A DNA stretch of 64,000 nt from Diogma glabrata (Eukaryota > Arthropoda > Insecta > Diptera > Cylindrotomidae), in NCBI GenBank assembly GCA_963693315.1, contig OY856188.1:98058915-98122914 (forward strand). The letters are read 5' to 3'. Every line of letters begins with the position of its first letter. The stretch's first letter is position 1. The position numbers were made by a program, and so were the translations under genes. Shown here in pieces: positions 13,001 through 23,788 of this stretch. Under the pieces are notes generated by a model. That model made no database searches and had not been told where the DNA came from. It saw only the letters and a program-made list of their open reading frames with translations.

Positions 13001-13793
13001 ATTTGCCTAGTTGATGAATTTTCGGACGACAAAAATCTTTTACACCATTGAAATGGTTGATATTAACATATCCAGATGGCGTTAATGAAACTATTGATAT
13101 AATTCGATGAACATTTGACCTTTATGAAACAATTATTACAATTCCATGAAAAGTGGTGTCTTTGCAATGGCAGTGATGCAACTGATGAAATCTTCACTTC
13201 AAATATGAAGAATAAATGTGCCCCTCAAATAACTTGTGCACCTCAAATAATGATTAAAATGTGCCTTTTAGATATGAATAACAAATCTGCGTTTCAAATG
13301 AGGATAAATAAATGACGGAGAGTACATTTAATGTATGGATAATAATTGTGCACTCTTACGTGCAGTTTTTGTTTGATGGAAAAGGCCCTGAGTGAAAACT
13401 TCCAAGGACACTCACTATGAAACACACGTTACGCTTATATTAGTTCACATCAACGACTTAAAATGTCTTTTTCATATAGGAACAAACAGTTAGGATTAAG
13501 AATAAATTTAGTCTTGCTGATTGATAAAGGAAGGAATAGTTTGCCTTCGTACAACAATATTCAATTAAAATTAATGGTTTGAAATTTATTTTCAAAGAGG
13601 TCAGTAATCTTTCAAGAACAAAACGTGATCTTATGTTAAACGATTTAAAAGTTATAAGGTAGCATTCTCCTACCAACCGCTTCCTAGCAGACTGATAATA
13701 AGAAAGTATTGGTGAAAAACATATAATGGGAAATGTTTTAAACTAGAAAAATTTGACACATTGTTATAAAATTATATTCTATTTATACCGGGA
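10013..13793. other. AT-rich stretch without recognised genes
   Basis: About 3.8 kb. Short frames at 11110-11298 (minus), 13115-13315 (plus) and 13458-13676 (minus) look like chance or decayed sequence. Around 13215-13270 there are short direct repeats of GTGC(A/C)CCTCAAATAA type. A slightly GC-richer patch at 12950-13000 has no recognised identity. No inverted repeats or RNA genes were found. Confidence 0.45.
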
Positions 13794-15300
13794 TTTTTTT
13801 TTTTTTTTTTTTAATAAGAAGTGTTGTGTAGTAGGAATTACAAAATGTGTCACAACAACACATAGATACCTTTTAAGACGTAGGTCCCACAACAACATGC
13901 GTCTTGAGGTATAGGTGGACGCTTTTTTTAAATCTTTGTGGATTGAAAGCACTCGAGACTATTGATTCGAGCAAAGCATTCCATGTGTACGATGTACGCA
14001 CAAAGAAATCTCTTTGCATTCTATTACTATGACAGTGAGTAATCTCGACAGTTCGACCGCACGCACACACCGATTGACATGTAAAACGGGGAAAAACATA
14101 TGTCTGAGGCATTATGGACCTGATTTCATCCGAGCACTGCTGGTGACGATATTTATAAAAAACAACGAGATCAGCAACAGTGCGACGATGTTGCAGGGAA
14201 TCAAGACCTAATGTTAAATCTCGATCACCAACAATTCGTATAGCTCGCTTTTGAACAGAGTCCAAAAGAGCCAGGATAGTAACAGATGCAGCGCCCCAAA
14301 CTTGACAACAATACTCCATACAGGGACGAATAAAGGACTTATAAATGTGGAGTAATTGATGCGAAGTAAAATATTTTTTACATCTATTGAGGAGGCCGAG
14401 TTTTCTTGACGCGCTCTTTGCCATGGCCATTATATGATCGTTCCAGAGTAAGTCATTGGATATTGTGACTCCCAATAAACGAATGCTTTCACATTCGCGT
14501 ATTTGGTCGTCACACATATTAATTGAAATATCGTTGAGAAACTCGGTCTTTGATCTGGAAACAATCAATAGCTGTGTTTTGGTGGAATTAAAATTGACCA
14601 AATTTTTGTCACCCCAATCGGCGACTTTTTTTAGGTCCTCGTTTACATTTATGGCAGCGTCTCTCCGGACGGGATTTATTCGTTCATGCATTTTACCCTT
14701 TGAAGATAGCGGGACGAATGACTTGTGCAGTGCACTATCATCTGCAAAACTATTTATTGGGTTACTGGTGATTTGCAACAGTTCGTTGATATAAATTAAA
14801 AATAAAGTGGGAGATTACACTGAGCCTTGGGGTACACCAGCGGTAATTAATTTGGACTCAGAAGAAAAGCATCTATAGATACCGAGATGTATCGGTTAGA
14901 CAGAAAATTTTGAATCAACTTCACGACTGTGGGATGAAAACCGTACGCAACGAGCTTGTTGATCAAGTTGGCATGCCAAATTCGATCAAATGCTTTTGAG
15001 ATGTCTAATGCGATCACGTACGTTTCACCACCTTTCTCAAGTATGCTATTCCAAATATGTGCCACATAGTTCAATAGATCGGTTGTTGATCTTTTGTTTC
15101 TAAAACCGTATTGGCTGTCAGATATCAAATGGTTGTCTTCCAAAAATTTGGATATGTGTGAATTAATATAGTGCTCGTATATTTTAGACATGAATGGGAG
15201 TAAAGCTATTGGTCTATAAATTGAAATATCACATTTCGTTCCTTTTTTTGGGACAGGTTGGACATTGGCCAACTTCCAGCAGGATGGATAAATACCAGAT
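13794..15300 (-). mobile_element. 5'-truncated CR1-like LINE, minus strand
   Basis: The poly-A tail appears as a 19-base T run at 13794-13812. Coding homology extends up to about 15300, where the RT reading (…GIYPSCWKLANV on the minus strand) ends abruptly in AT-rich DNA. This is a 5' truncation lacking the endonuclease. It is less decayed than the plus-strand CR1-like element at 8-10 kb, with long readable frames. Clear target duplications were not identified. A loose TATACC/AATACC similarity between the flanks is too weak to call. Confidence 0.85.
13873..15298 (-). pseudogene. CR1-like reverse transcriptase, one frameshift and one stop
   Basis: The N-terminal segment (14847-15272, 141 codons) has YRPIALLPFMSK near residue 19, QYGFRNKRST near 54 and LDISKAFDR at 89-97. 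Past 14847 the frame shifts by one position. GVPQGSV is followed by a stop codon inside the conserved GVPQGS-x-SPTLF box. The second segment (13873-14778, 301 codons) has FADD at residues 11-14 (the YADD-type catalytic box), then KTQLLIVSRS, LLGVTIS, CCQVWG and the C-terminal domain LDSLQHRRTV. Two lesions are visible, so it is a relatively young pseudogene. It shares C-terminal style with the 8-10 kb element but is a different copy. Confidence 0.88.
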
Positions 15301-16044
15301 TTATAGGTTTATTTATATATAACAATTATACATAAATAAACCCACACATGGCTTCTGGCCGAAGAAAATTTTTAAATAAAACGCTTGGGTTCGACCAATC
15401 ATATTATGTTAATTTACAAATATAGATATAAAAAGACATAAAAAAAAAGTAAAAAAAGAATTACTTAATTGTTGGTTGAAGATATTACTAATCTGGAACA
15501 CAATTCCGCCAGACTATATATCCAATATTTCCTTGATGTCAATTATCTAACAACGTCATAACAACATCAACCAGCAAGCCAAATAACCGTTTGAACTTCT
15601 TTTCCATCACGGTCAGCTCAAAAACAACTATGTTTATTTATTTTTATTTTTATACACTCTGTATTCTATGTTTATTATCCTTTATTAAACATAAATTAAC
15701 AGTTTGAGTATATACATAAAATTGTAATTACCAAATATATTTAGCCAATATCGACTTTAGTATTGTCTACCTAAATTCAATCTAACTGGCTAATGGGCTC
15801 CAAAACAATTATACTTTGAGCAGACAATTATAATGGTGACTACTGACTTTGCCATAATCAATTTTTTTTCACATGAAAGTCTAACCCATTCTATTTTCTA
15901 TTTATTGCCCGAAAGCTCAAGACTAATTGATGATAGTTAAAACTTAACTGATTTTATAATTCGATGCAGTTTTATTCATCGACATTAAAAATGAATTGCT
16001 ATATACCTCTGTCTTGTGGCTTCCATTTATCAAACAGCAAAAAA
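15301..16044. other. AT-rich stretch, nothing recognised
   Basis: About 740 bp with no supportable gene, repeat or terminal structure. Confidence 0.5.
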
Positions 16045-16505
16045 CTATCACTCATGCATCGCAATTCTAACGTGTGCATAAATAAAACATATGAAACTGA
16101 CAGAGAAAAACTATCCAAATATTACCAAACAAAAGAAACATAAAGTCCATCAAAATTTAATCAATTATTGATATTGCAAACATATATCAGACAAAACTCA
16201 TAATATGAAGTACCCCATCATCTATTTGGCATCAACGCTTCTGCGCATGATCAATTTGCTTTATTTTAGTTTTTTTTTAAAACAAGAAAAACTATATTTG
16301 TTTTACATAGAAAGAAAAGAAAAAAAAAACACCAAAATACGAATTATGAATACAGTGGAACGCTGTTTACGATCAGATAGTATTTTGGAATAATCTTATG
16401 TTGTTTGATATTACGTAAATTAAGTATGATTATTGTGTTGACTGTCTGTTTTTATATTTTTAAGTAAAAATGTCTTTTGAACAGATTTTTGTGGTCATTA
16501 CGACA
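16045..16505 (+). repeat. Dispersed repeat family A, copy 2
   Basis: Carries the family A blocks in order: GAAACTGACAGAGAAAAA, AAGTCCATCAAAATTTAATC, TTATTGATATTGCAAACATA, GAAGTACC, GCATCAACGCTTCTGCGCA, AAAACAAGAAAAA, GTGGAACGCTG, GATCAGATAGTATT, GACTGTCTGTTTTTA and AGATTTTTGTGGTCATTAC. A 62-codon frame across 16205-16393 is incidental and not conserved in other copies. The long inverted repeat follows about 70 bp downstream. Confidence 0.75.
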
Positions 16506-16575
16506 TGAAAGTAACTGTTTGGATGACATAAAACTGGATATGAAACATGGTTCTATCAAGTTTCAGCTACTCAGA

Positions 16576-17558
16576 AATACTATAAAAATATTTTAAAAAT
16601 TTTAATGCTAGTTTTTCCTCTTATTTTGGGGTTTTGAAGTTTAAAATCAATTTTTCGAAATGTATCAAGCGTTTTCTTTTAATTTTTTTTTAATTTAGTT
16701 TAAAACGCGCACTTTCAAATAAATCTTGTCGCGTGATGGAAACAGTATCGATGTAAACGGTAGAGGGTACTGCAAGTAAAAAACCACTTCCAAACCAAGT
16801 TTTCACTTAATATCTTGTAAATTCAATTGTGTCGACTGCCGGCCCTTGGCGAAACATTTTAATATAAATTAAAAATTGATAACACTTGTTTTTATTTCGC
16901 AAATATTTTGGTTTTCATTTTTTATTTTCTAAAATTTTGTTCAATGCATTTCGGCTTAGGCCATTATCAAGACAGATTCAAAAATGTTAAAAAAAAATGT
17001 TAATTTATAACATTTTTAAATCGCTCCTGATAATGGCGTAAGCCGAAATGCATTAAGCAAAATTTTAGAAAATAAAAAATAAAAACAAAGTATTTGCGAA
17101 ATAAAAACAAATGTTATCAATTTTGAATTTATAATATCTTGTATATAAATTCAAAATGGTGGCACCAATATGGCGTCCAATATTTTTTAATTGAAGAGTT
17201 TCACAAATCAAGTTTTGCGTTTATTTAAATTCGTAATCTACGTTAAATTTTAAGTCAAAATTATCATATTCAGAATTTTACTACATCGTGCTTTCGGAGA
17301 AAAAAAATCACAAAGTCTTAGAACTACGTGAAAACTTTTTTTTTCATCTTTAGCGTCCTCTAAATCGCTCACGTCGATTCGATACTACTTCCATCACGCG
17401 ACAAAAATTATTTGAAAGTGCATATTTTAAACTAAACTTAAACAATACGAATAAAAACAATTTTAAACAATACGTTTCGCACATTTCGAAAAATTAATTT
17501 TAAACTTTAAAATGCCAAAACTACCCTCAAAATTTTTTAAATATTTTACTTATATTTT
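16576..17558. repeat. Long inverted repeat (~1 kb) with nested foldback
   Basis: The outer arms are about 16576-16790 and 17335-17558. Matching blocks include TCGCGTGATGGAA at 16729-16741 against its complement at 17389-17401, ACTTTCAAATAA at 16711-16722, and AGTTTAAAAT with AATTTTTCGAAATG further out. The arms are imperfect, so both have diverged since duplication. A second, tighter foldback sits inside. No open frame spans it. It could be a foldback-type non-autonomous transposon. If transcribed it would give a long hairpin RNA of the kind processed to siRNA in insects, which is inference only. Confidence 0.8.
16866..17130. repeat. Inner foldback with ~125-bp arms
   Basis: The left arm at about 16866-16990 and right arm at about 17006-17130 are reverse complements apart from small gaps. 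Anchoring blocks are ATTGATAACA at the outside, TTTTTATTTCGCAAATA, and AATGCATTTCGGCTTA, with TAAGCCGAAATGCATT on the other arm, then TAACATTTTT near the short A/T loop. A structure this close to a perfect hairpin is typical of a foldback MITE inserted inside the larger inverted repeat. Confidence 0.85.
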
Positions 17559-18830
17559 AAGGGAAAAATGCTAACGAACTAATATTATATTACAAAAATT
17601 GTATATTCACACATCAAATTGGCTACAAAATGAAGACGTTTGTCTTATTAGAAAAAATTTCAGATTTCAACAGTCAGTTTCGCAAGGGGGTGACGCAAAA
17701 AATCTAAAAAATTTCAACATTTTTTTTATGGAGTACTTTAAATCCCCAAAATTTAGAGAAATATTTGTTCCCGTTAATGTGGAATACCTCATTTATATTT
17801 TTACACAAATAACAAAATCTTAACACCGAAAACCCAAGAAAAATTAAAACAAAGTAAAACTAAAATAATACCAGAAAAAATTTGTATAATCGTTCGCGTT
17901 CAGAGATAACTATCGAGTTTCAACTCAAACTACCGTTTTCCATCTCCAAACCTGGGTTTGTGTTCAACATTCGTGAAAATGTTCCAAACTGACACATATT
18001 ATAACAGATGTAAATAGCAATACCAGAAATTCAAGTAAATAGTTAATTATTTTGCACACAAATCAATAAAAAACTTACCTTAAACTAAGATAAGTTAGTT
18101 AAATACCGACGTAATTGGAATGTTTTAAACTACATAAACAAAGTTTTAAAATCGTTATAATGTCTTTCGATTTTAAAATTACTCTGTGTATTTATTTTTG
18201 GAATTAAGAATCTTTAGACAAAGAAAAACTGAAATGAAATTGTTGGTATGGCGTTGTGTCTTGAAATATCTTTCGTCACAAATCCTTCCTTCAAAAACAC
18301 TCAATAAACAACAAATTCCTTATACACATTCTGCTCACATGTACATTCCAATAGCTGTTCAGTTGTTGTTAAATTACAACCATCAAATTTTTACACATAA
18401 TAGAAATCTAAAAAACGTTCATATTGGTTTCACTTCAGCTTTTTGTTGATTGCCATGTTCAAAAACCATTCAAAGCATCCAAAATCCAAATCGAATCAAA
18501 GAAATCCGAATGATCGGTTAAATCATAATTATTTTTGATTTATTTTTATTGTAAGATGTACTATATTATTTAGCTTCTTCAACATCGTACATTTTTGCTA
18601 TTATATTATTTTCTTAATTGATCATGGTTCGGCGAATGGTTCGGCTTTCAAAAAAAATACATCGTTTGAAATTTGTTAAATTTCTGAACAAAAAAAATTA
18701 TATACAATCAATCACAAACTTATTTTCAATTTTTTTATTTTTAATATTCAAATCAAATAACACGACTATCAAATCGATTCGATTATCAGTGGTTTCCATT
18801 CATCTCCCTCGTTTTGGTTTTCTTATTCCA
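17559..18830. other. AT-rich stretch with chance-like frames
   Basis: Short plus-strand frames at 17599-17823, 18186-18449 and 18618-18848 show no recognisable domain and have the composition expected for this base content. No terminal repeats or RNA genes were recognised. Confidence 0.45.
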
Positions 18831-19290
18831 GCAAACAACAAATATTAACCCATACATTGAAAATCTGCCGTGTATAAAAAATCCGTCCCATACTATCAAA
18901 TTATAAAAAACGTAAGATCTTTCCAAATGCAATTAATCATTAATATTGCGAACATTCTTCATTTATAATAATGTAAAACAAAGTACCTTATCAATGATTC
19001 AACACAAACGCCAGCACAGAATCAACTTATTTTATTAAAGTATCCGTTTAACAAAACGGAAAATAATAATAAAAACAATTGATTACTCATCGAAGTATAC
19101 GATCCCTAAATTTTAAGAAACAAATAAAAAATGATGCATAACAGAGAAATGTCATAAACAGACAGATGTTATTTATGAAACGTATTTTAAATTGTTGGAT
19201 AGAACGGAATGTATGTGTGATTATATGAAAACTGTTTGTTTTAGATATTAAAAGAAACTGTCCGCTGATCAGATTTTGTTGGTCGTTACT
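18831..19290 (+). repeat. Dispersed repeat family A, copy 3
   Basis: Family A blocks in order: AAATATTAACCCATACATTG, AAAATCTGCCGTGT, CATACTATCAAATTATAAAA, AATCATTAATATTGCGAACA, AAAGTACCTTATCAATGATT, AGAATCAACTTATTTTATT, CAATTGATTACTCATCGAAG, CATAAACAGACAGATGTTAT and CTGATCAGATTTTGTTGGTC. It ends about 80 bp before the hAT insertion. Confidence 0.8.
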
Positions 19291-19564
19291 CTATTTGGAT
19301 TTAGTGCATTCAGTTTCAGACTCCCTTATATGTAATTACTTGTTTGTGGTTTGTTCTATGTTACGACTTTGTTGTTTGCAGTGTTGCAAAGCGTTACTCG
19401 AAACGTAACGAAAAAACGAAATAACAAAATAACGAAATAAAATAGCGTTATTAGTAATAATTACTATCATAACGTTTTAAAAATTAAATTGAGTTACAAT
19501 AACGTAAAACGTAACGATGACGTTAATATTTTATTTCGTTTTTTGGTATACTTTTTGTATAGTT

Positions 19565-22500
19565 TTTTTTTTTTTTTTTTTAACGGCGTTCATGCTCCAT
19601 GTAGGAGCGTTGCCAGGCTAATCAGCTTCGAATATTCACCACGGTCATTCGCAACAGCGACATAATTACCATGGCATCCGATTTTTTTAAGGTCGTTTAT
19701 TACGTCAGTCTCCCATTGTAGTCATGGTCTACCTCGCGGTCGCCCACTCCCTGGGGTACTAACGTACATTTTTCTAATCATTCCAGACTGTGAATCGGCT
19801 CGTAGAACATACCCAAACCAAGCAATCCTATTAGAACGGATACAACCTATTATATCAGGACCCTCAAGAAGGTCTCTGATCTCAAAGTTATACCGGGTTC
19901 TATACTCTCCATCGTCTGTCTTAAGTGGACCAAAAATGTAGCGTAGGATCTTACGCTCAAATACAGATAAATGCGATTCGTCATTTTGTGTAAGGGTCCA
20001 CGTTTGTGAACCATACATCACAACCGGTCTAATCAATGTCTTGTATAACTTGAGCTTGGTGTTAGTGATACATACGGAGATCCAAGGAGAGGTTTGATTG
20101 AGTAGAAAGTTTGATTACCTGCAGCGTTTCGAGCTTTTATATCTGTAAGTATGCTGTTGTTTGAGTCAAGCATTGATCCCAAATATTTAAAAGATTCAAC
20201 TCCCTCAATTCGTTCATCGCCGCACATCAAATCTTTCTTCTCAGACTCTCTTGAAACATTCATATGTTTGGTTTTATTGTAGTTAATTTGCAGACCAATT
20301 TTTCTAGCTCCACTCTCAAGCGACTTAAAAGTCTCACTCATAACAGCTTCACTTCGGCCGAGGATGACAACATCATCAGCGTACACAATCATCTGTACTG
20401 AGTTTATTGACAAGATATTGTTGTTAGTCGGCAGTTTCTTTTGACGGCACACATATTCCAAGGCTAAATTAAAAAGTATAGGAGAGATAGCATCACCTTG
20501 TCTTAACCCGGAGTCGACTTTAAAAAACCTTGATATTTCGTTCTCTACTCGTACACAGCATTGAGAGTTCTGTACTGTGATTTTGCATAGTGATACCAGT
20601 TTACCAGGAATTCCCATTGACACCAGAGCAGACCATAGAGTCTCTCGTTCGAGAGAGTCGTAGGCCTGTCTGAAATCAATGAAGAATTGGTGCACTGGTA
20701 TGTTGAACTCTCGGCACTTTTCCAAAATCATCCTTATCGAGAAAAGTGCATCAGTGGTACCTCGGCCCCGCCGGAAGCCACACTGATATTCTCCAAACAG
20801 TTGTTCAGCAAAAGGATTGATTTTGGATAGCAAAATGTAAGAAAAGATCTTATATGCTGTGCAGAGTAGAGCGATTCCTCTGTAGTTTGCACATTGTAGG
20901 CGATTACCTTTTTTATGGATTAGTATCAGCAAAGCTGTGTTCCAGTCCTGTGGCATGGCTTCAGTCCTCCATATCATTTGAACAAGTTCAAACAATCTTA
21001 AGGATAGAGTTTCACCACCATGTACAATCATTTCGGATGTTATATCGTCGATACCAGGTGCTTTATTGCATTTTAATTTTGACAGCGCCGCATCGAATTC
21101 CTCTTTGGTGGGTTGGTCTACATGTACCTTTGACGCACGAATAAGCTTTGCTCGTCGCCCGACTTGTTGCTGGTCACTTAAGTTGAGAAGATTCTCAAAA
21201 TAAGTGGCCCAAGTGTCTAAAATATTTTTAAGGTCTACTTGTAGCTCCCCATCTTCGTTTTGAATAGCAGTCGATCTAGTTTGAGGGCCCTTCTTTAAGG
21301 TTTTAACCTGTTGAAAGAAGTTACGCGATTGATGTTCCTTATTGAAGCTTTCAATCTCCTCACACTTTCTCTTCCACCATTCTCTCTTCGTTCGTCTACA
21401 TAACTTTGTAACGGCTTGTCTTGCCAGTTTATAGTTCTCCTTCGTGGACCTGGTGTTGCGTTCTTGCAGACATTTCAGATAGCAATCTCTTTTGTATTGA
21501 ATAGCGTCAAGACATGCTTGATCCATCCATGGCTTCTGGGAGTGGTTTTGTGGTCGTCCAAGTATTCCCTCAGCAGCGCTTAAAACAGCATCTTTGAGCA
21601 AATACCATGACTTATCGACGTCTCCATTAATGGTTTCTGATTTCTCTAATGTTTCGGCAATATGGTTTTGATATTTCTCTTCTGTTTCTGCATTCTTTAG
21701 TGATGAGATGTTAAATCGTTTCCGTTGATTGAATTTCGGAATGCTTGGGTTTGGGAAGTGGAACCTTATTTTAGCACATACAAGAAAGTGGTCACTTCCA
21801 ATGTATGCACCTCTAAAGGATCGCACATCCAGAACACTCGAAAAGAAACGTGCTATAACTAGCACGTGATCAATTTGATTTCGAGTTTTTCCATTCGGTG
21901 AGACCCATGTCTGCTTATGAATCGATCGGTGCGGAAAGAAAGTACTGGCAATTCTCAAATTATTTGATAATGCAAACTCAGTCGTTCTCTCACCATTATC
22001 ATTCGAATTCAAATGCAGACTGTTGGGGCCCACCACATTTCCATAAGAGATATCTCTTCCAACCTGCCCATTAAAGTCACCAAGAACCATAGTGAAGTCG
22101 CGTGTTGGTGTTTGTTTCATAACCTCTTCCAGCGCTATGTAGAAATTATCCTTCTCGTCGACGGTCTTAGCTTCAGTAGGTGCATGCACGGCAATAAGAG
22201 AAATATTGTTATATGTACCACGTACACGTAGGTAGCAAATCCTCTCACTGACCGGGATGAATGCGTGCACCAACAAGAAAGCCAGTTCCAAATTCTCTTC
22301 GAGAAGGATGACCACTACAGTATAGAGAGTGACTATCCAAATCTTGTTTTCCGATTATTGGCTGTCTAATTTCTTGCAGAGCTATGATATCCATCTCATA
22401 CCTCTCAGCCTCTGTTTCTAGACCTATAAGAGCATCAGGAGCGCTCAGGCTGCGCACGTTCTACGTTCCGATTCGGTAGTCTGGTCCTTTTTCACGTCCA

Positions 22501-22894
22501 GGTAAAATTCTGTTGTTTTTGTCCGGGTCTGTTTTTCTTTTCTGATTTCCAAATTTAACAAATAATTTTTTTTCCGGGGTTAGGGTGTTAACCTTAGGCC
22601 CAACCCAAATTGTCGTGAATGGGTCCGTTCTGCATCTTAAGGTTACCAGAAACAACCTTTTGACACGTTTATATAGCGAGCCGCTTGATCCAAGACAGAC
22701 GCCCGCTTCAAGCCGCCCCTAACATGGAGAACAGACGCTTGAGTCGCATTGGTTTTAAGGCGCCAATTCGCCATGATGTACCATGATTGACTAAGCAGTT
22801 TTTACCCTGCTTGTCTCCGGTACACCAACCTAATTCTGTCAGCATTAACCAGGCAGCACGGCGTGGACGTCGAATTTCGGATTTCGCTACCCAA
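19565..22894 (-). mobile_element. Near full-length RTE-type LINE, copy 2
   Basis: A 3.33-kb minus-strand LINE with the poly-A tail as a T run ending at 19581. It is bounded by a perfect 12-bp direct repeat TTTTGTATAGTT at 19553-19564 and 22895-22906. The interior is clearly less AT-rich than the host hAT element. The length matches RTE-clade elements (about 3.2-3.5 kb), and about 240 bp of apparent 5' leader precedes the coding region. The insertion post-dates the hAT insertion, because it splits it. Confidence 0.92.
19590..22655 (-). pseudogene. RTE endonuclease/reverse transcriptase, four lesions
   Basis: The intact core is a 760-codon frame (20033-22315). Its endonuclease motifs are GDFN at residues 79-82, IDH at 148-150 and SDH at 173-175. 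Its RT motifs are KAPGIDDI near 418, FIDFRQAYDSL at 545-555, GLRQGD at 603-608 and catalytic YADD at 645-648. The enzyme would nick target DNA and copy its own RNA onto it. The upstream endonuclease start lies in 22245-22655, where a TAG interrupts DYRIGT-x-NVRSL near 22460 and a frameshift lies near 22250. Downstream, a frameshift near 20050-20110 leads to a 104-codon frame (19722-20036). A TGA follows GRPRGRP near 19720, where copy 1 keeps CGA. It is probably inactive but recently so. Confidence 0.9.
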
Positions 22895-23788
22895 TTTTGT
22901 ATAGTTATATGGAAATAAAAACGCAAAAATCGGTTTCATAAAATCCAACTTAACTGCTCTTTTTCAATTTCTGTGGATGCTTGAATTGAAGGTTTTAATA
23001 ATTATAAAATTGTTTGATATTTGTAACAAAATAATGAACAGTTTGTAAAATTTTAAGTATATCTCAAGTAATTTCAAGTCTTCACTGTCCGTTTCTGCAT
23101 TCACAAGTGTTTTGAATAATTTTAAGCTGGATGCAAATTTTTTTAATGTATTTAATTCGCTGGCATAGAGCAACAATGAAATATCTTGGAAAATATATGT
23201 TTGGAGATATCAAGCTTCAAAGTTGTTAAATGATTACCAAAATGTGATGTTTGCAAAAACATTAATGAGAATAAACTTATGATCAATACACTTCTTTATG
23301 GTCGAATGAATGCCCATACAATTTAATATTTTTCTAATTATTTCTGATTTTTAAAGAATAAAAAATGCAATACAGGTATATCTGTGAATTGTGATAGCAC
23401 ATTAGTTTTTATTTTCAGATTTTCTTCTTAATGCAGTAGGTATAAATAGTGAATGTATTTTGTAACATAATGCACATAAAATCAGAACATTTCAAAATTT
23501 TAAGACAACCCATTGTTGCTTGTTAATTTTTTATTAATATTTTTCTAATTTTGCATGCAAAAAGTAACTGTTCATTAGAGATTTTCGATTTTTGTACATT
23601 TAAATAGGTTAGTTTTAAACATAACATTTAATTTCAAAATAACGTAACTATAACGTTATAACATAACGAAATATAATATTTTACTGTTTCATAACGAAAT
23701 AACGTACTGAAAAAATAAATATAATGTTATAAAAACGAAACGCATAACGTTACGAATTTTTTTTTCGTTTTGCAACACTGGTTGTTTG

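Larger units (their letters stand above)
19371..23788. mobile_element. hAT-type DNA transposon with nested RTE LINE
   Basis: Terminal inverted repeats begin CAGTGTTGCAAA at 19379 on the plus strand and at 23780 on the minus strand. Perfect 8-bp direct repeats GTTGTTTG flank them at 19371-19378 and 23781-23788. An 8-bp target duplication with a CAGTG-type terminus is diagnostic of the hAT superfamily. Both ends are packed with AACGTAACG/CGTTA-type motifs (19390-19540 and 23640-23760), which may be subterminal transposase sites. Removing the nested LINE leaves about 1.06 kb, too short for a hAT transposase, so this is a non-autonomous element. A 70-codon minus frame at 22964-23176 inside it is not recognisable as transposase. 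Confidence 0.9.

Noticed and set aside
14014..14794. Plus-strand frames of 65-112 codons
   Set aside because: Antisense shadows of the CR1-like RT on the minus strand.
13794..15300. Target duplication for the minus-strand CR1-like LINE
   Set aside because: The flanks share only a loose TATACC/AATACC similarity with mismatches and a gap, not a convincing duplication.
17599..18848. Three plus-strand frames of 74-87 codons as possible genes
   Set aside because: Low-complexity Phe/Lys/Ile/Asn composition, no recognised domain and no shared structure with other parts of the window.
20854..22231. Plus-strand frames of 72-96 codons across the RTE LINE
   Set aside because: Antisense shadows of the minus-strand endonuclease/RT coding sequence.
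22708..22926. 72-codon minus frame as a LINE ORF1
   Set aside because: It crosses the LINE boundary and target duplication at 22895-22906, so it cannot be one gene. It is 5' leader plus flanking hAT DNA.
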